Assembly: GCA_013146195.2 (NCBI GenBank)
Contig: CM028377.1
Span: 65,631,501 to 65,695,500 of the forward strand
Direction: 5' to 3'
DNA length: 64,000 bases
DNA from: Codonopsis lanceolata
Lineage: Eukaryota > Streptophyta > Magnoliopsida > Asterales > Campanulaceae
Below the pieces are notes generated by a model. The model did no database searches. It saw only the letters and a program-made list of their open reading frames with translations, and was not told where the DNA came from. Every line of letters starts with the position of its first letter. Position 1 is the first letter of the stretch. The position numbers and the translations under genes were made by a program. Below, one piece after another: positions 54,714 to 64,000 of the stretch.

Positions 54714-55097
54714 CTCCCTCCGGACCTAAATATAAGCAAAAAATACCAAATTTTTTTGGCAAAATCATCATATTAAACTCTATTCACAACTTTCTAATAA
54801 AATGAGTACCAAAAATACCCCTATAATGAATTAATTCTTTTGTTTTTCAAATGATATTGCATTAATTATAAAATGAGCTATAATGAATTGATGACTTTGA
54901 TGAGTGGGATTGTTAAGGGTATTTTAGTAAGTATGCTTTTATTTTATTATAAAATCTTTGATGAGTGGGATTGTTAAGGGTATTTTAGTAAGTATACTTT
55001 TATTTTATATAAAATCAAGACAATTTAACTAACTTAACTTACTTTCTTAATCTGTGTGAATTCGGTTATTTTTGCTTATATATAGGTCCGGAGGGAG
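54714..55097. mobile_element. Stowaway/mariner-type MITE with internal duplication
   Basis: Ends CTCCCTCCGGACCTAAATAT and ATATAGGTCCGGAGGGAG, perfect over 14 bp, flanked by TA. Inside, a 60-bp unit starting CTTTGATGAGTGGGATTG is tandemly duplicated (54895-54955, 54956-55015). Confidence 0.88.
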
Positions 55098-55099
55098 TA

Positions 55100-56800
55100 C
55101 ATCTTAAATAGAACTAATTAAAATTTATATAATAAGATATATTTGGAAGATGTGAAGTACATAGCAATCATCCTTTTGTTTTAGTTTCTATATAATGGTT
55201 TTGTTTGAGGAAAAGAATTATAAGTAACACCTTATTTTAATGCTCATGCAGATCATGAAAAGGAAAAAAGGAAAACCGTATTCAAGTAAAGAAGTAAAAA
55301 GCTTAATTATTAGAAAGTGAAAATGGGCTTGTGTGGTTTATCTTGCAGAGTGCATAAAAATTAAAAGGAGAACAGTCAAAAAGAATTACCCATGGAGTGG
55401 GGTGGGGGGCAAAAAGGTTTGACTTTTATAAAGTTTCCAATTCCAAATTCCTTCTTTTTCATCTGTATATTCCATTTCCATTGATCTTGTGCTGTACACC
55501 CAAACATCAATGGTCCTGCTTCTGTCACCTCATCGCAATGGTCATGCTTTTTCACTCAATAATCCACCTCTCTCTCTCACGCGCATAAATATAACAGTTC
55601 AGTATATGAGGTCACGAGGGTCATGCAATTCTTTGAAATCATTTCTCTATAGTTACAATAGGGACACTGAATTTTTGGAATGGGATTGTCTCAACTTTAT
55701 GCGCGCGCTTCTATTTGCACCATTCATTTCGAACTTGAAACATAAATTTGAAGTTCTAGGTTACATTACAACCTTACTGGTATATGTTCATCACACAATA
55801 GCAATCTCGTTTGATAAGGCTCGCTCGTTTTCAAGCCAAAATTAAAAGAATAGAATACAAATTTGAATATACGAGGCCGCCAGGGTTATGCACTTCTTTG
55901 GAGTCATTTTCGGGTAGTAGTTCTAAAAGAGACACTATGTTTGGTTGCATCCAATAATCTTGGTCGTAACATGTTATAACTTGTACTATAAGCGGACTTA
56001 GTTCGGTCGTCGTCGCCCCTTTACAATTTACGAAAGGGGCATTGGAATTGAATTAGTTTTTTTTTTTTTTTTTTTTAATTTCGTGTAAATCAGTATTAAT
56101 CGACAAATCTGAAAATAGTGGCCAATGTTTCTAAGAAACAGATGCAGTCATCTAGATATGTCAACCGGCCACCACGTTTCTCTTGACTTTTGGGGTACAA
56201 GGTCGATGTTGAAAATCCAAATTATTATTTGTACCCTTGAGAGAATTTAAAGTCATCCCATGTTAATATTTTTGTGAAATTTCTGATTGTAATGATTAAG
56301 GTTCCCCATGATAGGGAAATAGGAATTGACGAGATAATAGAAAATGGAATCAAGAAAAAGAGAAGAATGAATTTTACGTGGTTTAATTAATTTCAAGGTA
56401 AATAATAACTTTATTATGAACAATAATAAATTATAATACATGGTCGTTCAGGGTACCACATATCTCATAACTCAAAATAGTCACACATTATTTTGTTTAA
56501 CATCGCTAAAATCTTGAAACTCTCAACCACCAATTGTATTTGTTGTCCATCTCTCATTATATATTTGTGTCTCACTATCTCGGCTTGTCTCTGACTAAAG
56601 TTTTAATACCTTTTTATATAGGCCATAAGAAAAACCTAATCTAATAAGGATTTAGACTCCTAATACATGTCAATAAAAAAATCTCATTAATTCAATTCCA
56701 CTTTGGATTTAAGATATATTTTAACAATTACGAAAATATAAGGAATCCTATCATGATGGAGGAGGTATAGTAATATCTGTATTCTTTGTCATCTTATTTA
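55100..56800. other. Intergenic with one diverged duplication
   Basis: No gene is supported; short open frames at 55397-55845 lack domains. A T-run lies at 56060-56076. A diverged duplication is listed separately. Confidence 0.45.
55602..55942 (+). repeat. Diverged direct repeat, about 75 bp, 264 bp apart
   Basis: TATGAGGTCACGAGGGTCAT, then TTCTTTGAAATCATTT and GGGACACTGAATTT (from 55602) recur as TACGAGGCCGCCAGGGTTAT, TTCTTTGGAGTCATTT and GAGACACTATGTTT (from about 55868). Confidence 0.6.
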
Positions 56801-56817
56801 TATCTGCAAGTAACTCA

Positions 56818-56834
56818 CCCGTGCGACACACGGT
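56818..56834 (-). other. Possible decayed Helitron 3' end
   Basis: On the minus strand CCGTGTGTCGCACGGGTGAG then TTACTTG: hairpin plus CTTG in place of CTAG. No body or 5' end was identified. Confidence 0.3.
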
Positions 56835-57355
56835 ATGTATATTAATATTAACAGATGATGAACCCAGTCCAAACCCGATCACGAGTAAGGTACGAGCGAC
56901 CACCACGTGCTAGTCACAAGTCGATCGATTAGCGTGAGACCTACGTACCAGCATAGTGGGTAGAGCTAGCAAGGTATCCGAGTAGAGACCAAGATAAATC
57001 CCGTCCAAACCTGACCGAACACATGCCTTGTCTACTCGACCAGGGAGCCATGCCCGGGAAGTACATTCATCATTGTTAGATTTACATTGTACAGCCGGGC
57101 AAAGCCATGCTCTCCTGAGCAAGCATCGAACGGGGAATCTCATAGATTTTCTCTCCAAGACAGATCAAAGGTTTCCTTATCCGAGAAGAACACTGGCCTT
57201 ATCTGCTCCGGCATTCTTGCGGCCAGCCACCTATCACGCTTATAATTTAGGAGTTTCCTCATAAACTTTTTTTTAAAGGTTGGAGGGGACATAGACTGTA
57301 CCCCAACCCTTAATTTTTGATTATTATTATTTTAATGTCTTAAAAGGTTATAATT

Positions 57356-57360
57356 ATATA

Positions 57361-57399
<39 letters not shown>
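57356..57399. repeat. TA microsatellite
   Basis: Uninterrupted AT repeats, preceded by a TTATAATTATATATAATTAT palindrome. Confidence 0.9.
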
Positions 57400-57403
<4 letters not shown>

Positions 57404-57410
57404 CTTTTGG

Positions 57411-57700
57411 TGTGACTCGAACAAATGGGGCCTCTGGCGAGGCTTTGAACAGCCGATCTCTCGGTTGAGAGTAATTAAGTACCAGGGTGCCTCTGGTAGG
57501 GCTTGAACACTCGACCTCTTTGTTAAGATAAGTGAGTAGCTAAATGAGGCCTTTGGATAAGACTTTAACAACAACGATGCCTATGAAGAGATTTGAACAC
57601 CCAACCTCTCTACTGAAAGTTGTAAAGTCCAGAGTGTCTCTAGTCAGCCTTGAACACTCAACCTCTCCGCTAGGAGAAATGAGCAATACCAGTTTCCTCC
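57411..57700 (-). repeat. Tandem array of tRNA B-box-like units
   Basis: About five units of 30-75 bp share TTGAACACTCGACCTCT and GCCTCTGGTAGGGC-type words (57411, 57487, 57548, 57577, 57635). On the minus strand they read GAGAGGTCGAGTGTTCAAGC, like a tRNA T-arm and B box. No anticodon arm or acceptor stem is present. Confidence 0.6.
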
Positions 57701-57992
57701 TAAACCTACTAGGTAACTATGGAAGTGAATCCCCGACGGATGACATTGGGGGTCTATAAATACCCCTTCATAAACCCTAAACAAGGCCTCAAACTGTTGT
57801 CCAATTCTCTTTTGACTCACACGATACTTACTCTCACGCTGGAGTGGTTTCACAAGGCCAAGCCTTGCACTCCAACTAAAGTGTTTTCGTGTTCTTAGAC
57901 AGGTTCAAGAAATCAGATCAATCCATATAATCAAGCCCATATATCCTACTCATCAAACGGACGGCCCAAGCTAGATTTTTACCACATTAGTT

Positions 57993-58010
57993 TGGTTCCG
58001 TTGCCGGGAA
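57993..58010 (+). promoter_or_regulatory. Primer binding site, Athila/Tat-like
   Basis: TGGTTCCGTTGCCGGGAA resembles TGGCGCCGTTGCCGGGGA used by several plant gypsy elements. Confidence 0.65.
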
Positions 58011-58072
58011 TGAAGCTCTAACGCTTTCTGTTCAAGTTTTTCCGGTTGTTCTCATCAACAGGCATAACAACA

Positions 58073-58440
58073 ATGGCTAGTAAGGGTAGTAAACATCATG
58101 CCACTACTAGAAATCACTAATCTATGAGCCAGCCGGCTGGGCATCAGTCGCTACCCGCTGCACCCGGTGATTTACCACCGAAGGCACCATAACAAATAGT
58201 GTAGATCTGACAAGGAATTAGAGAATGGTTGCTTGGCGAGAAACTCATGCTCAGAACCAAGTAAGCCAGTGAGATGCTTGCGAAGTGAACAACGAGCAAT
58301 AGGCTCGTGCCCGTGATTTGAGAAATCAGCTCAAACGGCAGCGTGAAAATGATAGGAAGCCAGGCGGCCCCGCCTGGGCTAACTGCTGAACAACATGCCG
58401 ATGCACTGCAAGTCCAAGCGACTACTACAACAAGATATAC
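58073..58440 (+). pseudogene. Gypsy gag N-terminal fragment
   Basis: ATG 58073 opens MASKGSKHHATTRNH then TAA, with QPAGHQSLPAAPGDLPPK in the same frame and several more stops. Its position after LTR, PBS and leader suggests the start of gag. Low-complexity composition (Pro/Ala/Gln) fits but no domain is diagnostic. It is truncated by the LTR at 58475. Confidence 0.4.
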
Positions 58441-58474
58441 GCGCTCAATCAGTAGTTGTTCGCTTTGGACCAAG

Positions 58475-60172
58475 TGTAGACACCCCAATTTCGTACCCCT
58501 GGTATGTAACTCTGTCATGTGATATCAAGACCTGTTAAAACTTAACAAATGTCAAGTTATAGGATTTAAAAATGCAAAAGGCAAAGCAGGATGGGCAAAA
58601 TAGTAAAATACAGGGGCTAAAGCGTCAAAATTGGAACCTGGAACAGTGGGCTGGCGCGGATAGAAAAGGCCCTTGGCGCGACGCCCACAGAGCATATTAG
58701 CAGCGCCCAGAGAGCTACAATGTAGCTAAAGTTGCTCCCCAGTTAACGCGTTGTGCAGCTTCTGATGCGCGATGTACAAGGAAATGAAGCGCCAAGAGAG
58801 AAATTGTAATCCTCGATGAGTCCCTCTTTCAGCCTATAAATAGAAGAAGGCTTAGGGTTCGCTTTCGGTACACCGATCAGTGATCACAAACTCTCCGTGT
58901 CCTCGTTACGCTGAGAGAAAATAGAGCGAGAGCGATAGTGAGTCCCTCCTAAAAAGCCTCGAAGCCCTGCCAAAACTCCGCCAAACCTAAATCTCACCGG
59001 TTAAAGTGATCCCTAGCCCTCTAGTTAGGTATCCACCATATTTCCCCGATCCAAAAACCTCAGAAAGAGCAATTGCTCTGCCCGAGTGAAAAGGCCAAAA
59101 CCACAAAAAAAAAAAAGCCGTTACTCTCCCTAAACCGCAGCAGTAGCAGTATAAAAAGTCTCACTCTCTCGAGAAGGACAGAGCGAGCACACCATGCTCT
59201 AAAAGGTAAAACCTTTAAGCGCATTTATTTTATAAAAGTTATTTTCAAATCCGGCCCAATGTTAAAATATAAGACGTTGTGTTGCCCGGATTTAGTTAGA
59301 AAATACCATGTAAAAGAGCCGTTATTGTGGCCAAATATTTTTAAATGTATTTGTAATTATTGTAAGGAGACGGCTGCAAGTCCGTAAATAATGTAGCCAT
59401 GGATGTATTTACTTTTATTTCCTGTCTTTTAATGCATTATTTGTTTGCTAGATAGATATAACAAAAAGCATACTTTAACCAAAAACCGCTTTTGAGACCG
59501 AAAGGGCGATTTGGGTGCCTAGCACCTTCCCAACTCGTAACTTAGCCTCCGAACCCGTTTTTGCAATCTCTGGTCTTTTCTTTTTTTGGTTTTTCTTTAT
59601 TTCTTCCTTAAAATAAAGATGACGACTCTATAAAACATTTTGGATCCAGTGGGGCGTTGCAACACTCCTTTCTTGGACTTTTCTGTTTTCCCCTAAAAAA
59701 GGGAGAATGAGAATGAAAGGGTGATGTATTCCTATATCATGGTATCCCCTAAAAAATGGATAACTTGATGTAGAAAACCCAAAACACTCATAGTGATCCG
59801 AAATAGGCCATAAGGCAATTTTCATAAAATCCATAGTGGGGCCTCACAACATCCGTTCTTACACTTTTCTGTTTTCCCCTAAAAAATGGAGAATGAGAAT
59901 GAAAGGGTGATGTATTCCTATATCCTGGTATCCCCTAAAAAAGGGATAACTTGACATAGAAAACCCAAAGCTCCCATATTGGACCAAAAATTCACTGAAG
60001 TTACTAAGGCGTATCAACGCGTTATTTTAGACAACACTCATCTCGCACTTTTAATTTCGTCTTCCCCTAAACAAGGGATGATGGAATGAGAGCAGTGGTG
60101 CCCTGCATCCGCACGTACGCACACCCATACCAAAGGGTGCGCGGGGCGCGGGCGTAGTCTCGGGAACCCACA
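58475..60172 (+). repeat. LTR of the second Ogre-type element
   Basis: 1698 bp, TGTAGACACC to GGAACCCACA. TATA box at 58835-58843. GCGCGACGCCCACAGAGC (about 58676-58694) is the diverged counterpart of the U3 palindrome. Confidence 0.88.
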
Positions 60173-60173
60173 G

Positions 60174-60191
60174 TGGCGACTCTGCTAGGGA
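60174..60191 (+). promoter_or_regulatory. Primer binding site of the second Ogre-type element
   Basis: TGGCGACTCTGCTAGGGA one base after the LTR, like 31166-31183. Confidence 0.85.
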
Positions 60192-60411
60192 GATCTTTTT
60201 TTTTAATGGAGGGCTAGACTCTTAAAAAAAAAACTTTTTTTGTTTTTCTTTGTTTCTAGCTAAAGTATGATTGTTATATTAATTTATGCATTTGAATATT
60301 GCGTTCCTATACATCCGTGCCTATATTTGTGGATATGATCATCCATCTTGCAGCAGTTTCGTTCCAGTAACTGTTACAGGTATGTTTAAAAATATGTATT
60401 TTTCAAAAAAT

Positions 60412-60417
<6 letters not shown>

Positions 60418-60450
<33 letters not shown>
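60418..60450. repeat. TA microsatellite in the Ogre leader
   Basis: Sixteen TA units in a position where the first Ogre leader (about 31400) has only AAAAAAAGAGAG. Confidence 0.9.
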
Positions 60451-60455
<5 letters not shown>

Positions 60456-61592
60456 TTGCAATAAAATTTCGGCCAGCACAGTAAAAGGGCCGGGGCTTTA
60501 TTTTAATATTGTTTCATTTTCGGCTCTATATTATTATTTTGTTATGTTTATTTTTTTATTACTCCGCAAAATATGTATATGTTTGCATTCATTCTGCCAT
60601 TTTATTTTGAGGGTTATGACCAATTTGTAATTAATAGGAATAGATAGATTCACCGCTTTTCTTTCTATTTCTTAATGTGATTGGCTTGCTTACTTGTGCT
60701 CAAACTAAGAAAGCCGAGAAAATCCACAAATAATAGCAAGATAGGTCATATCTGTTTTATTTTCTGTAATATATCTGGAAAAAAAAGATTTTACTGCTTT
60801 TCAGATACCGCACACACGCGCACGCATGTAAAGATATTCCGAACTGCTACCCTACACCATGGCCAGCCTACCCTCTGCATAAGCCATCGTTATATTGCAT
60901 ATAGATTTTCAGGACACTTCAAAGACCGACCGGTTTTTGCATATTTGAATCGTGGGTCAGCCCCTGTGAAGAAAAAAATGATGGAAAAATGATGAAAAAG
61001 GAAAAAGATGGAAAAAATGATGAAAAATGGGCCAGTAAAAAAAAGATTTAAAAAAATTGCGCAAGAAAAAAAAAATACACATGGGCTGATTTATTATTCT
61101 CTGATGCTCGACCTAGATCATTTCGAATGGTGGATCCCGGAAAGAGTATAGGCCCTTCGCCTGGGATCAGTCCGATCTTGGGGAGTCGAAAGGCAGGTGG
61201 AATACGTTGATCCTATACTCTGGAGAAAGAATCCACTGTTCCAGAAAAGTCCTGAGATTGTCAAAATAAAGCAGGTGCTTATCCGGTCAATTGTAGGAAA
61301 AATAAATAATAATAAAATATACTAATAAAGGTACGTTGTACCCCTAGCCCAGAAAGCCTTCATCCAACCTTCTGATACCTCCAAACCCCATTTTCCTCAG
61401 AAACCTGGCCCGAATTTAGAAAGGCAGAGATAGTACGGGCCGGTTGATACGTGATATGGGTGCGTAAATCGATCGAGAGTATCGTAAAGCAGATCGAGAA
61501 AATGGCGAGAATCGATTCGGAGGGTACAGATCCAGCAAAGCGGTATGGCGGAGAAAGTGGCGATCCGCTATGGGTACCGATATAGGGGCTCC

Positions 61593-61745
61593 AGGGAATT
61601 CAATATTGATTTCTTTCATTCACTCTCTCATTATATCGATTGATCATCTTCAATATCATACATATTATTCCATATTTAATAGTATTCAAACATGCGATTG
61701 ATCATATTTTTCAAGCAAATTTTCGGAATCGATATTGAATTCCCT
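61593..61745. mobile_element. Small MITE-like element, 153 bp
   Basis: AGGGAATTCAATATTGATT at the left and AATCGATATTGAATTCCCT at the right are inverted repeats with one or two mismatches. The interior is AT-rich. No target duplication identified. Confidence 0.6.
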
Positions 61746-62829
61746 ACATCCAATGGAAAATCCAATCATGCTTTTGTTGAAATTCAGGCGAGATACCGTT
61801 GTTTTGAAAGTTTTAGATAATTTAGGGCTTGCTGATTTGATTCAATCATTAAGAGGTAAATATTGCAAACTTGAATCTGGTAATTGAAGCTTTAAATATT
61901 CTGTGAGATCTAACGTCAATTGTTGCTTAACGTGAAGATTGCATAAACATGGTGTTGTTGGCCAAATTGTTATCAATTAGCATAATATTCGTTGACGTTT
62001 TTGAAAATTCTAATATCTTAATGTTCGAATCGAACAGATGAGTCTTACATGGTGATGTTATTTCAATGAATTTATGTAGTGAATGTTTTGAATCATGCGA
62101 TGCATAAAATTTGAATCACGATTCATCAGCTTCTAATCAGGATTCAACAAATTCCTATCGCAATGCATCATTTTGTAGTCATGATGCATCATCGTCTAAT
62201 TAAAGTAAGTTTGACAATCATGCATTGCTCGAAGATGCTTGTGTAGAAGTGAAATGAAAACCTAAAGCAATTTTCTTGGGGAGAATCCATTTAGGGCCCG
62301 TATGTTCTAATTTGTAAAGGTAAAAAAAGTAATTTCAGATTAAAAATGCATTATTTATGGATCATGATGCTCAAATTGTGCATCGCGATGCCTTGAATTT
62401 TTAATGCTTAGCGTGTGTTTGATGGTGTCACGGTGCAAAATCTATTGAGTTGTTGTGGCTGTTTGTCTTCCTAGGGTTTCTAGGAAGTTGATTTTTTTAA
62501 TCTCACGTTTTCTTTACCCTTTGTTTCTGTGGGTTTTGCTCTCCAAGATTGTTGTTTTGTGAGAGTGCTTGATTTAGTGATTTCACATTCTTTTTGTAAA
62601 ACAATTCATCTTATTTAGTGAAATATTTTTGGCCATGAAGCTAGATCTACAAGCATAGGCTTGTAGATTGTTTGGTAAACGTTTTGTGCTTATTTCCTGC
62701 TTTATAATTAAAGTCTTCCGTTGTTATTAATTTTCTGACCAATGTACCTTCCAGTGTAGCTTCTGCACAAGTTACATCGGGAACTGCATTAACAGTTTTG
62801 TGAATCCTAGCTAATGTTGAATTCTTACA
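61746..62829 (+). repeat. Sirevirus-like copia 5' LTR, left boundary unknown
   Basis: Ends GTTGAATTCTTACA two bases before a tRNA-Met-type PBS. Contains GATGCATCATCG, CATCGCGATGCC and similar words that also occur in scraps at 8990, 19330 and 21020. No TG start matching the end could be placed. Confidence 0.6.
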
Positions 62830-62831
62830 AT

Positions 62832-62844
62832 TGGTATCAGAGCC
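62832..62844 (+). promoter_or_regulatory. Primer binding site, tRNA-iMet type
   Basis: TGGTATCAGAGCC, a perfect copia-type PBS. Confidence 0.92.
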
Positions 62845-62886
62845 TTCTCTTGATGCCACTAAGAGTTGATTCTAGTTGTAGCCGTG

Positions 62887-64000
62887 ATGGATTCTCAATA
62901 TGAGAATATTGTTCATCCTCCAACTTTGACTAATGCAAATTATTCTATTTGGAAAGTGAATATGCGTATCTTCATCAAATCAATTGATGAAAGAGCATGG
63001 CTTGCTGTTCTAAATGGCTGGACTCCTCCAAAAACGACTGATAATGATGGTGATGTAAAGATCACTAAAGAAGCAGATTGGTTTAATGACGATAGAAACA
63101 CTGCCTCTTTCAATTCAAAGGCCTTTTCTGTCATATATAAAGCCTTAGATGCCAACACCTTTAGGGTAATAGCTAATTATGAGTCTACTAAAGATGTATG
63201 GGAGGCCCTTCAAACCTTGTGTGAAGTACCTGCCAGTGTTCGTGCTTCTAAATTATGATTGCTTACCACACAGTTTGAAAACACAAGAATGAATTAATCT
63301 GGGGATATCATGTCTTATTATGGTAGGCTCCTTGATATGTCTAACTCTGCTCTTACTTTGGGTGATCCTATCACCAATGATCGTCTTGTTAGCAAGATGA
63401 TGCGTACTTTGCCTGAAAGGTTTAATTCAAAAATTTGTGCTATTGAGGAAGCACATGATATAGATAAAATGGGTTTTGACAGATTGGCTGGTATTCTTCA
63501 AAATTTTGAACTAAAACCTAAATGAACAAATTAAGCAAAAGGGAAAAGGTGCATCATCTTTTACTCCTCTTGTGAAAAACATTGGTTTTCCATCTGTTGT
63601 TGATGTCTCTTCCGATTTGCTTGCATTACAAAAGGAAATTGATGAGTCTGATTTTGGAGAAGATTTCATGGCTCTTCTGACTACTAAGTTTAAAAACATT
63701 TTGAAAGTCAAGGGTCAAAACAGAACTCCATCATCAAGCTCCAAATCCTATTTTAAGCCTAATTCTGGTAAATTTACTTCTAAAGAAAACTCCTTTTAAA
63801 CTCCAGAAAAGCCTTTTACCAATCATTTTGCTTCAAAACCTTCTTACAGTGGAAAGAATATTGATTCTATTCAGTGTAGGGAATGTCAAACATTGGGGCA
63901 ACCTTGAGTGATAGTGATGATGAAGATCCAAGAGATCTCATCACTCTCACTGATGTATACAACTCTATATCTGATTTTGCAAGTCTTTCAACCAATGTAC
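62887..64000 (+). pseudogene. Sirevirus-like copia gag, broken, runs off window
   Basis: ATG 62887 is preferred over an upstream TTG. MDSQYENIVHPPTLTNANYS and WKVNMRIFIKSIDERAW, then FNSKAFSVIYKALDA and STKDVWEALQTLCE, fit the gag of Sireviruses. Stops at 63256 (TGA), 63297 (TAA) and 63523 (TGA) interrupt one frame, and a shift follows near 63525 (PLVKNIGFPSVVDVSSDLLA). The zinc knuckle near 63875 reads CRECQTLGQP then a stop, with the His and last Cys lost. Protease and beyond would lie past the window end. Confidence 0.85.

Larger units (their letters stand above)
56850..58474 (+). mobile_element. Ty3/gypsy fragment: LTR end, PBS and gag start
   Basis: Relatively GC-rich DNA (56870-57260), a tandem array (57411-57700), TATAAATA at 57755, an LTR end near 57985, a PBS (TGGTTCCGTTGCCGGGAA, 57993-58010) and a gag-like start at 58073. 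The LTR start was not located. The fragment is cut at 58474 by the next LTR. Confidence 0.6.
58475..61592 (+). mobile_element. Second Ogre-type element, 5' part only
   Basis: LTR, PBS, a leader homologous to 31184-32418 and the first codons of gag (ATG 61545, MAEKVAIRYGYRY) are present. The rest is missing: the sequence changes at about 61592 to a MITE and Sirevirus-type LTR. Same family as the element at 29383, but its LTR end (GGGAACCCACA) defines the subfamily of the inverted solo LTR. Confidence 0.85.

Noticed and set aside
57028..57264. 78-codon ORF in the GC-richer block
   Set aside because: No recognised domain; the block lies within the likely gypsy LTR and a competing ORF exists on the other strand.

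Overview
The window is repeat-dominated plant nuclear DNA, most likely from a eudicot. I find no intact single-copy protein gene. The evidence for a plant is the mix of Ty1/copia and Ty3/gypsy (Tat/Ogre-type) retrotransposons, an L1-type LINE with an RNase H tail, a plant Helitron, PIF/Harbinger and Stowaway-type DNA elements, and a tRNA-derived SINE. The species cannot be named from what is seen.

Layout. 1-8971: a decayed copia element (Copia-1). Its left LTR carries a Stowaway-type MITE cut by the window edge, and its leader carries a 1.9 kb Helitron with a PIF1-type helicase remnant. 9439-14311: a second copia (Copia-2, minus strand) with 213-bp LTRs and a perfect target duplication. 14590-19323: a 5'-truncated L1-type LINE. 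19324-24000: AT-rich DNA with CACTA-like hairpins and a 1.1 kb array of diverged repeats that changes orientation. 24003-27710: two related PIF/Harbinger elements, one inside the other in opposite orientation, with a Myb/SANT-like ORF1 pseudogene. 29383-49045: a 19.7 kb Tat/Ogre element inside a Stowaway MITE. It carries a solo LTR within its integrase, a second LTR copy in its 3' region, and two antisense genes, one of them a spliced plant-mobile-domain (PMD) pseudogene. 49046-56800: MITEs, a SINE and a candidate non-coding RNA locus. 56850-64000: a gypsy fragment with a tandem tRNA-like array, the 5' part of a second Ogre-type element, and the start of a Sirevirus-like copia element that runs off the window.

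Every retrotransposon gene seen is broken by nonsense codons, frameshifts or deletions. The nesting gives a relative history: Stowaway MITE first, then Ogre, then the solo LTR inside the Ogre integrase.

The most interesting non-transposon signal is on the minus strand at 51517-51541. It is complementary to the conserved plant miR165/166 sequence except for a central 3-nt bulge, which is the layout of an endogenous target mimic. It lies in a leader-like, GA/CT-rich transcript candidate with promoter-like motifs and a 14-codon ORF. A second point of interest is the antisense gene pair inside the Ogre element, where one member has its own TATA box next to a palindromic module shared with the LTRs.
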